Made by a program: the position numbers and the translations under genes. From the NCBI GenBank assembly GCA_014804565.1, contig JAAUZN010000069.1, positions 179,460 through 185,775 on the forward strand: a stretch of DNA of 6,316 nucleotides, given 5' to 3'. Below the pieces are notes generated by a model. It ran no database searches. It had not been told where the DNA came from and saw only the letters and a list, made by a program, of their open reading frames with translations. Origin of the DNA: Lachnospiraceae bacterium (GTDB lineage Bacteria > Bacillota > Clostridia > Lachnospirales > Lachnospiraceae). Shown piece by piece: positions 1 through 5,520 of this stretch. Positions within the stretch are counted from its first letter, which is position 1, and every line of letters starts with the position of its first letter.

Positions 1-966
1 CACCCAGCCGATCACCTGTCCTACACACCAGAAAATCGGCTTCTGCGTAAAGGCCAGTAAAAAATTCTCTGTGCCCAGCGAAAAGAGCATGGTCAGATAA
101 ATGACCCTAACCCGATTTTTCGGTGCCGGCAATACCGTCACGACCAGACTGCCCACCAGCATCGCGATTCCCGCACAGGAGCTGACGACACCCAATACCG
201 CTTCTCCTCCGCTTTCCCTGGGTAATATCAACGCCGGAAGCACCGCATCAAAGGCGGACGCCACAAGATTAACCCCAGCCAGAAACAGAATGAGCACCAG
301 GATCAGGTCGTTGTCCCGCAAATAAGAAAGTCCCGCTTTTACGGTGGACAAAAAGGACTCTCTTTCCTCTTCGGTTTTCGCTTCCAGCATAGACATTTTT
401 ACCCCAAACAGCAGTGCCAAAAAAGCAATTGCAAATGTCGTTAAATCCACATAAATGACAAGGTTCATTCCCGCAAAGGAATAAATTGCCGTTGCAAATA
501 TCGGATTTAAGATCGTGACAAGTGAGTTGGAAAACGAACGCATACCGCTGGTTTTCTGAAAGTATTTCTTAGGCGTGATCATGGTCATCGCCACATCGCC
601 CGCCGGCTGCTGCACAGTGTTCATCAGACCATTTATGGCATTTAAAATATAGATATGAACAGGCCGCAGCAGATCCGCCCGTATAAGCACCAAAACAAGC
701 ACCGTACTGCAGGCCGCCAGCGTATCGCAGACAAGCATTACCTTTTTCTTATTCCACCTGTCGCTTAGCGCGCCCGCAAAAATACTCATCACCACATAGG
801 GCGCATAGCTGCAGATCGCCAGGAGTGCCGTCTGCAGGGCGGACCCTGTCTTTTCATAAAGCCACAGCGTGAGCGCAAAGCTCGTCATGGCACTCCCCAG
901 CTGTGACAGTGACTGGGTACTCCACAGAATCAGAAAGGTTTTTAAATCTTTTATTATATTTTTCAT
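1..966 (-). CDS. Major facilitator superfamily (MFS) drug-type exporter, C-terminus cut off by window edge
   Basis: An open frame runs from ATG at 966 to the left edge, giving 322 residues with no stop; the usual family length is about 400-430, so roughly the last quarter is missing. The protein is strongly hydrophobic. It carries the MFS loop 2-3 signature (motif A) at residues 65-75, GALSDRWNKKK, and an amphipathic central loop at about 190-218 between the two six-helix halves. The N-terminus (STQSLSQLGSAMTSFALTLW) and the QQPAGDVAM stretch near 119-127 resemble the MFS_3 / macrolide-efflux (Mef-like) branch, which exports drugs or siderophores by proton antiport across the inner membrane. 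The substrate cannot be read from sequence. The start has a Shine-Dalgarno AAAGGAG at 978-984, 11 nt upstream. That site lies in a predicted hairpin behind two short leader ORFs, so expression is probably controlled at translation. It may be co-transcribed with the Nudix gene upstream. Confidence 0.9.
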   Translation of the reverse strand, partial: MKNIIKDLKTFLILWSTQSLSQLGSAMTSFALTLWLYEKTGSALQTALLAICSYAPYVVMSIFAGALSDRWNKKKVMLVCDTLAACSTVLVLVLIRADLLRPVHIYILNAINGLMNTVQQPAGDVAMTMITPKKYFQKTSGMRSFSNSLVTILNPIFATAIYSFAGMNLVIYVDLTTFAIAFLALLFGVKMSMLEAKTEEERESFLSTVKAGLSYLRDNDLILVLILFLAGVNLVASAFDAVLPALILPRESGGEAVLGVVSSCAGIAMLVGSLVVTVLPAPKNRVRVIYLTMLFSLGTENFLLAFTQKPIFWCVGQVIGWV

Positions 967-971
967 TTTAT

Positions 972-1014
972 ACTTTGCTCCTTTGATTTTTATTTGAAAA
1001 TCAGGTTGCAAAGT
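972..1014 (-). promoter_or_regulatory. Hairpin D: stem sequestering the Shine-Dalgarno of the MFS exporter
   Basis: On the minus strand ACTTTGC (1014-1008) pairs with GCAAAGT (978-972). Inside this, CC (1005-1004) pairs with GG (981-980), and TGATTTT (1003-997) pairs with AAAATCA (990-984) around a 6-nt loop. Only small A-rich bulges separate the helices, giving about 16 pairs in total. The exporter SD, AAAGGAG (984-978), is largely paired or trapped in this structure, six nucleotides before the ATG. The inner 7-bp helix is A-U rich, so overall stability is moderate. Confidence 0.65.
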
Positions 1015-1030
1015 TTGAGGACACAGTCAT
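1001..1030 (-). CDS. Leader peptide 2 (MTVSSNFAT), putative second regulatory uORF
   Basis: A 9-codon ORF with ATG at 1030-1028 and TGA at 1003-1001, encoding MTVSSNFAT. The Shine-Dalgarno GGAGGAAG (1037-1044) has its GGAGG core 9 nt upstream of the ATG, which is near ideal. That SD lies at the end of the 3' arm of hairpin A and would be hidden when A forms. The ORF runs over the 3' arm of hairpin B (1007-1023) and the 5' arm of hairpin D (1008-1014). A ribosome translating it would open D and expose the exporter SD. It is therefore placed to relay a signal from leader peptide 1 to the exporter. The peptide itself is not recognised. Translation is inferred from SD quality and position only. 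Confidence 0.5.
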   Translation of the reverse strand: MTVSSNFAT

Positions 1031-1067
1031 TTCTGACTTCCTCCATGCAATGTCCTCAAGCCTTGCA
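1007..1067 (-). promoter_or_regulatory. Hairpin B: alternative long stem that excludes hairpins A and D
   Basis: On the minus strand 1067-1051 pairs with 1023-1007 over 17 positions: 15 Watson-Crick pairs, one G-U (1062/1012) and one C-A mismatch (1060/1014). Nine pairs at the loop end (TTGAGGACA with TGTCCTCAA) are uninterrupted. The 27-nt apical region contains a small stem AGUCA-GAAA-UGACU (1038-1025) with a GNRA-type loop. B shares 1063-1067 with hairpin A and 1008-1014 with hairpin D, so forming B would disrupt both, exposing the leader-2 SD in its loop and releasing the exporter SD. Confidence 0.65.
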
Positions 1068-1072
1068 TGGAG
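1041..1072 (-). promoter_or_regulatory. Hairpin A: 10-bp perfect stem hiding the leader-2 SD
   Basis: CTCCATGCAA (minus strand, 1072-1063) pairs perfectly with TTGCATGGAG (1050-1041) around a 12-nt loop (1062-1051). The 5' arm is inside leader ORF 1. The 3' arm contains most of the GGAGG Shine-Dalgarno of leader ORF 2. A ribosome sitting on codons 3-8 of leader 1 would block this stem. There is no U-run after it, so it is not a terminator. Confidence 0.7.
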
Positions 1073-1091
1073 CGTTTGCAATGCACAACAT
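1056..1091 (-). CDS. Leader peptide 1 (MLCIANAPCKA), putative regulatory uORF of the MFS exporter
   Basis: An 11-codon ORF with ATG at 1091-1089 and TGA at 1058-1056, encoding MLCIANAPCKA. A strong Shine-Dalgarno AAAGGAGA (1101-1108) sits 10 nt upstream, as strong as that of any full gene here. The ORF begins 24 nt after the Nudix stop. Codons 7-10 overlap the 5' arm of hairpin A (1063-1072), and codons 9-11 with the stop overlap the 5' arm of hairpin B (1051-1067). A ribosome held on this ORF would therefore decide which hairpin forms. Two Cys codons (3 and 9) are present, but there is no run of one amino acid, so amino-acid-starvation attenuation is less likely than drug-dependent stalling. 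I do not recognise the peptide as a known stalling peptide. An ORF this short with a good SD can occur by chance; the structural context is what supports it. Confidence 0.6.
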   Translation of the reverse strand: MLCIANAPCKA

Positions 1092-1115
1092 TTTTCTGTT
1101 TCTCCTTTGTCTATA

Positions 1116-1535
1116 TTAGTGTAACTGTTCAGAGCCATGCAGATTTTTTTCGATCATCTCTATCAGCGATACATCCGCGGGCAGCCACTGCACATCATAC
1201 AGTTCATTCGCTGTAAGCCATCTGGCTGCCTCCGCCTCCTTAAGCACTAATTCACCGCTCTTCACCTGTGCCCAGAAACAGTCCATAGAGAGATGAAATG
1301 CAGGATAATCATACTCAATCGTGGTGAGCAAGTCTCCCACTTCAATATCCGTATCCAGTTCTTCTCTGATCTCTCTGCGAAGCGCTTGCTCCGGCAATTC
1401 TCCGGCCTCGATCTTTCCGCCCGGAAATTCCCATTGTCCCTTAAATTCTCCATAGCCCTTGGCTGTGGCAAAAATTCTGGAAGGGGCTTCCATGTTGTCA
1501 CAGATGATGGCCGCTACGACTCGTATTGTTTTCAT
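1116..1535 (-). CDS. MutT-like Nudix hydrolase ((deoxy)nucleoside triphosphate pyrophosphohydrolase)
   Basis: The 139-residue protein has the Nudix box from Gly40: G40-x5-E46-x7-R54-E55-I56-R57-E58-E59, which binds the divalent metal and hydrolyses a nucleoside diphosphate bond. The usual Gly after the glutamates is Asp61, a change also common in MutT/NudG relatives. The EFPGG run (36-40), the W-L-T-x-x-E-L stretch (106-112) and WLPAD (117-121) match MutT-type enzymes that remove oxidised or non-canonical NTPs; the exact substrate is uncertain. I chose the ATG at 1535, giving MKTIRVVAAI, because family members begin this way and because it falls 7 nt after the upstream stop. Frames from 1562 or 1553 would add 9 or 6 residues and overlap the zinc-ribbon gene. 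No start has a clean SD, so translation is probably coupled to the upstream gene. It is second in an operon and the MFS leader follows 24 nt after its stop. Confidence 0.9.
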   Translation of the reverse strand: MKTIRVVAAIICDNMEAPSRIFATAKGYGEFKGQWEFPGGKIEAGELPEQALRREIREELDTDIEVGDLLTTIEYDYPAFHLSMDCFWAQVKSGELVLKEAEAARWLTANELYDVQWLPADVSLIEMIEKNLHGSEQLH

Positions 1536-1542
1536 TGATGGG

Positions 1543-1947
1543 TTACAACTCATATTCCTCATAATCTTCTACATCAACAACCTCCGGCTCGGATTCCGGC
1601 ATTTTTGCACCGCACGCGGAACAGAATGCGGAGCCGCTGGGAGCCTCTGCTCCACACTTCGGACATTTTACCACGCCCTTAATCTCCGCGATCTTTTTCT
1701 GGCACTCCTCAATCTTATCCTGTGACAACCTCACAGCATCCACGTCTTCTGTAAAAGACTCTGCCGGAGAATTGCCAAATTCTTCCACGTAGCGCTTTCC
1801 GATCTGCTCGTAGATCTCACGAAGCTTCCTCTGCTCCTCCGAAATCTGGGAACGCAGCTTGGCGATATCCGCTACTTCCTTGCCTTTTTGTGCGGTAGCA
1901 CGACCCGCATCGGTAATTTTTTTACTCATATCATCCAGAAAACTCAT
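1543..1947 (-). CDS. Small coiled-coil protein with C-terminal zinc ribbon, function unknown
   Basis: A 134-residue protein in three parts. Residues 1-30 are amphipathic and Lys/Ala rich (MSFLDDMSKKITDAGRA). Residues about 30-92 are charged and predicted helical or coiled-coil. A zinc ribbon, CPKC at 95-98 and CSAC at 109-112, is followed by a very acidic tail ending DVEDYEEYEL. Many Bacillota encode such proteins, often annotated only as zinc-ribbon domain-containing; no biochemical role is established to my knowledge. The CxxC pairs should bind one zinc ion and may serve protein-protein contact. The start at 1947 is chosen over the ATG at 1962 because GGGAGG (1955-1960) sits 7 nt before it and would otherwise be inside the coding region. 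It is the first gene after the 1980-2008 promoter and is followed 7 nt later by the Nudix gene. No link between the two functions is apparent. Confidence 0.85.
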   Translation of the reverse strand: MSFLDDMSKKITDAGRATAQKGKEVADIAKLRSQISEEQRKLREIYEQIGKRYVEEFGNSPAESFTEDVDAVRLSQDKIEECQKKIAEIKGVVKCPKCGAEAPSGSAFCSACGAKMPESEPEVVDVEDYEEYEL

Positions 1948-1979
1948 ATCGTGACCTCCCATACATATGTTTTTTCAAA

Positions 1980-2008
1980 ATTCTAATGGTTTCTGTGGGT
2001 TTTGTCAA
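1980..2008 (-). promoter_or_regulatory. Sigma-A-type promoter for the zinc-ribbon/Nudix(/MFS) unit
   Basis: On the minus strand there is a perfect -35 TTGACA (2008-2003), a 17-nt spacer and a -10 TAGAAT (1985-1980, five of six consensus). Transcription should start near 1973, leaving a leader of about 25 nt before the ATG at 1947 with its GGGAGG site. This is the best promoter match noticed in the window. Confidence 0.8.
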
Positions 2009-2026
2009 TGTCAGCAGAAATATACA

Positions 2027-2056
2027 TTGAACCAGTCATGCTTCTTATGTTATAGT
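2027..2056 (+). promoter_or_regulatory. Promoter for the isochorismatase-family gene (extended -10)
   Basis: -35 TTGAAC (2027-2032), an 18-nt spacer, and -10 TATAGT (2051-2056) preceded by TG at 2048-2049, which makes an extended -10. The start would fall near 2063, leaving a 5' leader of about 65 nt before the ATG at 2130. It diverges from the minus-strand promoter at 1980-2008. The rest of the 182-nt intergenic region is A/T rich, and no clear operator was seen. Confidence 0.6.
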
Positions 2057-2129
2057 TTGGTATACATACTCATAATACACATTAAAACTATAGAAGATTT
2101 GCCCTCAAGCAGATGGAGGTAAAAGAAAA

Positions 2130-2666
2130 ATGGTTTTATTGGTCATTGATACGCAAAAGGGAATTACAGACGAACGACTGTATGAATTCGAAAGGTTCAG
2201 AAATAATGTCCGGCAACTGATCGCGGAAGCAAGACAAAACAACGTGGAAGTTGTGTACGTCAGACACGATGATGGCCCCGGCACCGGCTTCTCCGTAGGA
2301 GACGATGAGTTTGCGATATTTGACGAATTTGCGCCGAGAGAATCAGAACGCATTTTTGACAAGACGGTAAACAGCGCACTGCACAGTTCTACCGGATTAG
2401 CTGCATACTTATCGGAGAAAAACGAGACCAAAATCATGGTGGTCGGATTACAGACAAACTTTTGTATCGATGCTACCATAAAGAGCGCTTTTGATCTGGG
2501 CTTTGAAATTTTTGTCCCCGATCATGCCAACTCCACTTTCGATAATGACTACATGACAAAAGATGTGTGTTACCATTACTACAATGATTTCCTATGGCCC
2601 CAAAGGTTTGCACAGTGTATCTCCATGCAGGAGGCCCTGGCAGTCATTCACGAGACACACCACTGA
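2130..2666 (+). CDS. Isochorismatase-family cysteine hydrolase
   Basis: 178 residues, a normal length for a single-domain member of the isochorismatase-like hydrolases. The presumed triad is visible: Asp7 in VLLVIDTQ, Lys78 in FDKTVNSAL and nucleophile Cys112 in GLQTNFCID, the last following the family V-G-x-x-T-x-x-C pattern with its cis-peptide region. Such enzymes hydrolyse amides or vinyl ethers (nicotinamide, N-carbamoyl compounds, isochorismate). The substrate cannot be assigned here; no siderophore or nicotinamide genes are adjacent, so a generic cysteine hydrolase label is safest. The ATG at 2130 has GGAGG (2115-2119) 10 nt upstream. It is the only plus-strand gene, transcribed alone from its own promoter. 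It ends 4 nt before the stop of the convergent aminotransferase. No transmembrane or signal sequence is seen, so it is cytoplasmic. Confidence 0.9.
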   Translation: MVLLVIDTQKGITDERLYEFERFRNNVRQLIAEARQNNVEVVYVRHDDGPGTGFSVGDDEFAIFDEFAPRESERIFDKTVNSALHSSTGLAAYLSEKNETKIMVVGLQTNFCIDATIKSAFDLGFEIFVPDHANSTFDNDYMTKDVCYHYYNDFLWPQRFAQCISMQEALAVIHETHH

Positions 2667-2670
2667 AAAA

Positions 2671-3837
2671 CTACTGTCTCATCTTCCCCCGAATATCGGC
2701 AAGGCGCTCCAACGCCTTCTGCAGCGTAGCATCCTGCTTAGCGAAATGGAAACGAATATACCGGTTTTCCGGCTCCTTAAAGAAGCTGGAACCGGGCACC
2801 GCTCCCACACCCACCTTCCGCGCCAGTTCTTCGCAGAAAAGCAGATCGCTCTCATATCCAAATTCACTGATATCTACCAGCACATAATAGGCACCCTGTG
2901 GGTCTGTAAACCGCAGTCCGATCTCCTGTAATCCCTCTGTAAACAGCTTCTTCATATGGGTATAATGGTCCCGCAGGCCCTCATAATAAGAGTCGGGGAA
3001 CTGCAGGCCCACCACAGCCGCCTCCATCAGCGGCGCTGCTGCCCCCACTGTCAAGAAATCATGGACTTTCTTCACTCTGTCGGTGATCTCCGGGGACGCC
3101 ATGACGAATCCCAGCCGCCAACCTGTAATGGAATAGGTCTTGGAGAGGGAATTGCAGATGATGGTTCTCTCCCGCATGCCCGGCAGCATGGCAATACAGG
3201 TATGTTCATAGGGCCGATACACGATATGCTCATACACCTCATCCGTTATGACATATATGTCATATTTTATGGCAAGTTCTGCAATGGCCTTCAATTCCTC
3301 CACCGTAAAAACCTTGCCGCAGGGGTTAGAAGGATTACACAGGATCAGCGCTTTCACACCCGGCTGCTTCACCGCCGCTTCCAGCTCGTCCCCGTCAAAG
3401 GTAAAAGCAGGTGGTTTTAACGGCACATAGATCGGTTCCGCCCCGGACAGAATGGTGTCCGCGCCGTAATTTTCATAGAAGGGAGAAAATATGACAACCC
3501 TGTCACCCGGATTGCACACCGACATCATGGCCGCCATCATCGCTTCTGTACTTCCACAGGTCACCACGATCTCACTGTCAGGATCCACCTTCATGCCGTA
3601 AAAGTGCTCCTGCTTCTTCGCCAACGCCTCCCTGAAATTCTGCGCGCCCCAGGTCAGCGCATATTGATGCGGACCAATCCCCGCGATCTCAGCCAGCCTG
3701 TCCGTGATCTCCTTAGGTGGATCAAAATCCGGGAAACCCTGTGATAGATTGACCGCCTCATATTGGTTGGACACCCTCGTCATTCTTCGTATTACGGAAT
3801 CTGTAAATCCCGCGGTTCTCTCGCTCAAGCGCTTCAT
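2671..3837 (-). CDS. Class I/II PLP-dependent aminotransferase
   Basis: 388 residues, full length for a fold-type I aminotransferase. PLP-site residues are visible: the substrate/cofactor motif NPSNPCGK (168-175) with Asn171, Asp199 and Tyr202 in ITDEVYEH, the Schiff-base lysine Lys233 in SLSKTYSITGWR with phosphate-binding Arg241, and the carboxylate-binding arginine Arg362 in NRYIRFHFA. The N-terminal VNLSQGFPDFDPP is typical of the branch containing kynurenine/methionine aminotransferases (YbdL/KAT-like), which transfer an amino group to a 2-oxo acid. The precise amino-acid substrate cannot be told. The ATG at 3837 has GAGGAG (3844-3849) 6 nt upstream. The gene starts 36 nt after the cyclase stop with no evident promoter or terminator between them, so it may be the last gene of that cluster. 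It is cytoplasmic. Confidence 0.93.
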   Translation of the reverse strand: MKRLSERTAGFTDSVIRRMTRVSNQYEAVNLSQGFPDFDPPKEITDRLAEIAGIGPHQYALTWGAQNFREALAKKQEHFYGMKVDPDSEIVVTCGSTEAMMAAMMSVCNPGDRVVIFSPFYENYGADTILSGAEPIYVPLKPPAFTFDGDELEAAVKQPGVKALILCNPSNPCGKVFTVEELKAIAELAIKYDIYVITDEVYEHIVYRPYEHTCIAMLPGMRERTIICNSLSKTYSITGWRLGFVMASPEITDRVKKVHDFLTVGAAAPLMEAAVVGLQFPDSYYEGLRDHYTHMKKLFTEGLQEIGLRFTDPQGAYYVLVDISEFGYESDLLFCEELARKVGVGAVPGSSFFKEPENRYIRFHFAKQDATLQKALERLADIRGKMRQ

Positions 3838-3873
3838 GCTTATCTCCTCATTTCACTTGCTTGCCATAAAAAC

Positions 3874-5508
3874 TTATCTTGACGCATTCAGGCGTTTCTT
3901 GTATGCCTGTTTCCGCTCATACATCATCACATCCGCCCGTTTCATCGTGCTGTACAGGCCGCCGCCATCCTCACCCTCCCGGTAGATCGCATAACCAACA
4001 GCAATACTGACTGTCACCACAAACCCTCTGTCGTTCATTTCTTGCACGTCCTGCTCTAATACCTGCAGCCTTTGGTCAATCTCCTCCTGGGAAGTATAGG
4101 GCGCCCAGGCGCAAAATTCATCCCCGCCGATTCGGTAGCATTTCCCCTCCTGCACAAAAATCTTCTTTAAGGCATCCGCTGCCATCTTAATATACTGATC
4201 TCCATAGTCATGGCCATAGGTATCATTGCATTTCTTTAAATCATTCAGATCAAACATATAAACAACCGTTGGCAAAATCTTTTCCTCCCCGGTTGCTTTG
4301 TCCTGCATCACGCGCTTTTCCAAATCCTCCCGAAAAGCCATGCGGTTGGAAAGTCCTGTCAGCTCATCCGTAAAAGCAAGTTTACGATAAAGCTCGCTCT
4401 CCCTTGCCTGCTCCATCAGTCTGCGGCTTCTTCTCACATTTACAATACCCATCACTACAATGTAAATCAAAAAGCCCATGCTGCCCAATGGCGTGCTCTT
4501 ATTGCTGAAACGATAAATTGCCAGCTCCAATACTGTGCTTGCCAGAATCACTAACACACAGACGCTGTTGATCTTGATCTGGCTGGTCAGCTCGTTCGCC
4601 CGAATTTCATGGATCGTCATGATCACTATCACTATCACAAACAGCAGCAGGTAAACATGTGTCAGCAACAGGGTTTCCCGCAGATCATAGAGCCCCATAA
4701 CCTGCAGTATGAGCCGCAGGACAATGACAGCACAGTTAATATAGCAGCAAAAGTTCCACAGTCTGCTTTCTTTATCATGGTACATTTGACGCAGGAACAA
4801 TACAAATGGAATCGGCATGATCATCAGCATTAAATGGGATATAAAAACGATCCCTATACTGCCCGGAAAAATCCAATCCGGTATCTGTGTCTCGATAATA
4901 GACCAGATCCCCAGCATCATGGCAAAGATGGCAAACTGCATAATGGTCTCTGCCTCTTGCCCTTTCTTCACCACAAAAAGGCCGTACAGCAGCATGACAA
5001 TACCCGCCAAGGCGATCATGCAGGACAAGACCAGTTCCGCAAGCCGTTCCGCTAAAATTTTGCGTTCTATCTCCCGATAAGTGCCGTAGAAAAAGGTCCC
5101 CTTCGGTTTGCTGTCACGGTAGACCGGTGTCACCTGGAAGACGATCTCCTTACCGGCATCCTCCGCTGTCAATGAGATGACATTCCAGCAGAAGCCCGTC
5201 GTTTTCACTGCCCTGTCTTTTGCTCCCCTTAGGGCATACACCTGGTTCCCGTCTATGAATACCTCCAGATACATATGTACGGTATTATAGACGATCACTT
5301 TCTCATTCGTATTTTCCATCGGTAGAACCCGGCTATAATAATAGGTATCGCCCTCCTGTGTTTTCTCCATCTGGTCATCCCATAGAACGATCCCGGTATC
5401 TTCTGCTCTGGTCTCTATCTCACTGTGGAAGGAGACGGCCGCAAAAACCGCATATAGTATTCCTATTATCAATACCGCAAAATAAATCCCTGCAACACGT
5501 TTTTCCAA
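3874..5508 (-). CDS. Membrane-anchored diguanylate cyclase (GGDEF) with 7TM-type sensor region
   Basis: 544 residues. One N-terminal membrane segment (about 6-26) is followed by an extracytoplasmic, probably beta-rich domain (about 30-150), then about seven hydrophobic helices (about 157-357). After a short charged linker comes a GGDEF domain (about 378-540). This layout resembles 7TMR-DISM sensors, although I assign that by architecture only. The cyclase domain has DELTGLSNR (381-389), FDLNDLKKCND (419-429, metal-binding Asp420) and an intact GGDEF at 461-465, so it should make c-di-GMP from two GTP. The inhibitory RxxD site five residues before GGDEF is absent (VQEG, 452-455), predicting no classical product inhibition. 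The start is TTG at 5508: an in-frame stop lies five codons before it, AGGGGGA (5514-5520) sits 5 nt upstream, and a later ATG (Met47) would lose the first helix. It starts 10 nt after the YaaA stop, which overlaps its SD, implying coupling. Confidence 0.93.
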   Translation of the reverse strand: MEKRVAGIYFAVLIIGILYAVFAAVSFHSEIETRAEDTGIVLWDDQMEKTQEGDTYYYSRVLPMENTNEKVIVYNTVHMYLEVFIDGNQVYALRGAKDRAVKTTGFCWNVISLTAEDAGKEIVFQVTPVYRDSKPKGTFFYGTYREIERKILAERLAELVLSCMIALAGIVMLLYGLFVVKKGQEAETIMQFAIFAMMLGIWSIIETQIPDWIFPGSIGIVFISHLMLMIMPIPFVLFLRQMYHDKESRLWNFCCYINCAVIVLRLILQVMGLYDLRETLLLTHVYLLLFVIVIVIMTIHEIRANELTSQIKINSVCVLVILASTVLELAIYRFSNKSTPLGSMGFLIYIVVMGIVNVRRSRRLMEQARESELYRKLAFTDELTGLSNRMAFREDLEKRVMQDKATGEEKILPTVVYMFDLNDLKKCNDTYGHDYGDQYIKMAADALKKIFVQEGKCYRIGGDEFCAWAPYTSQEEIDQRLQVLEQDVQEMNDRGFVVTVSIAVGYAIYREGEDGGGLYSTMKRADVMMYERKQAYKKRLNASR

Positions 5509-5513
5509 GTGTA

Positions 5514-5520
5514 TCCCCCT
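5514..5520 (-). promoter_or_regulatory. Shine-Dalgarno deciding the TTG start of the diguanylate cyclase
   Basis: AGGGGGA on the minus strand ends 5 nt before TTG at 5508. It overlaps the TAG stop of the preceding yaaA frame. The in-frame TAA just upstream rules out an earlier start, and no ATG occurs until residue 47. TTG plus a slightly imperfect SD suggests low, coupled translation. Confidence 0.65.

Larger units (their letters stand above)
967..1115 (-). promoter_or_regulatory. Leader of the MFS exporter gene: putative two-peptide translational attenuator
   Basis: This 149-nt gap separates the Nudix stop codon from the exporter start. On the minus strand it holds, in order: an SD (1102-1108), leader ORF 1 (1091-1056), an SD (1044-1040), leader ORF 2 (1030-1001), the exporter SD (984-978) and the exporter ATG (966). 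Three inverted repeats (A, B and D, listed separately) overlap these elements and partly exclude one another. No hairpin is followed directly by a clear U-run, so translational control fits better than transcription termination. The arrangement resembles drug-inducible leaders of erm genes, and ermA of Tn554 also has two leader peptides. The elements are seen in the sequence; the switching is inferred. Confidence 0.7.

Noticed and set aside
101..325. Plus-strand open frame of 74 codons inside the MFS gene
   Set aside because: It is antisense to well-conserved MFS sequence, has no SD and low-complexity content; it is a shadow frame.
1041..1072. Hairpin A as an intrinsic terminator
   Set aside because: The stem is followed by GAAGUCAG, not by uridines.
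1110..1118. Possible -10 box (TAATAT / TATAGA) just before leader peptide 1
   Set aside because: There is no matching -35 at 16-18 nt, and the predicted start would cut into the SD of leader 1.
1948..1962. Upstream ATG (1962) for the zinc-ribbon gene
   Set aside because: It would put the strong GGGAGG inside the coding region; the ATG at 1947 is ideally spaced from it.
2021..2067. TATACAT repeated at 2021-2027 and 2061-2067 as a possible operator pair
   Set aside because: The repeat is short, A/T rich and in an A/T-rich intergenic region; chance is the simpler explanation.
2652..2680. Possible bidirectional terminator between the convergent genes
   Set aside because: The stem is only 6 bp with a 17-nt loop and no T-run follows on either strand.
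2956..3420. Plus-strand open frame of 154 codons opposite the aminotransferase
   Set aside because: It lies antisense to PLP-site coding sequence (residues about 140-294), shows no recognisable domain and has no good SD.
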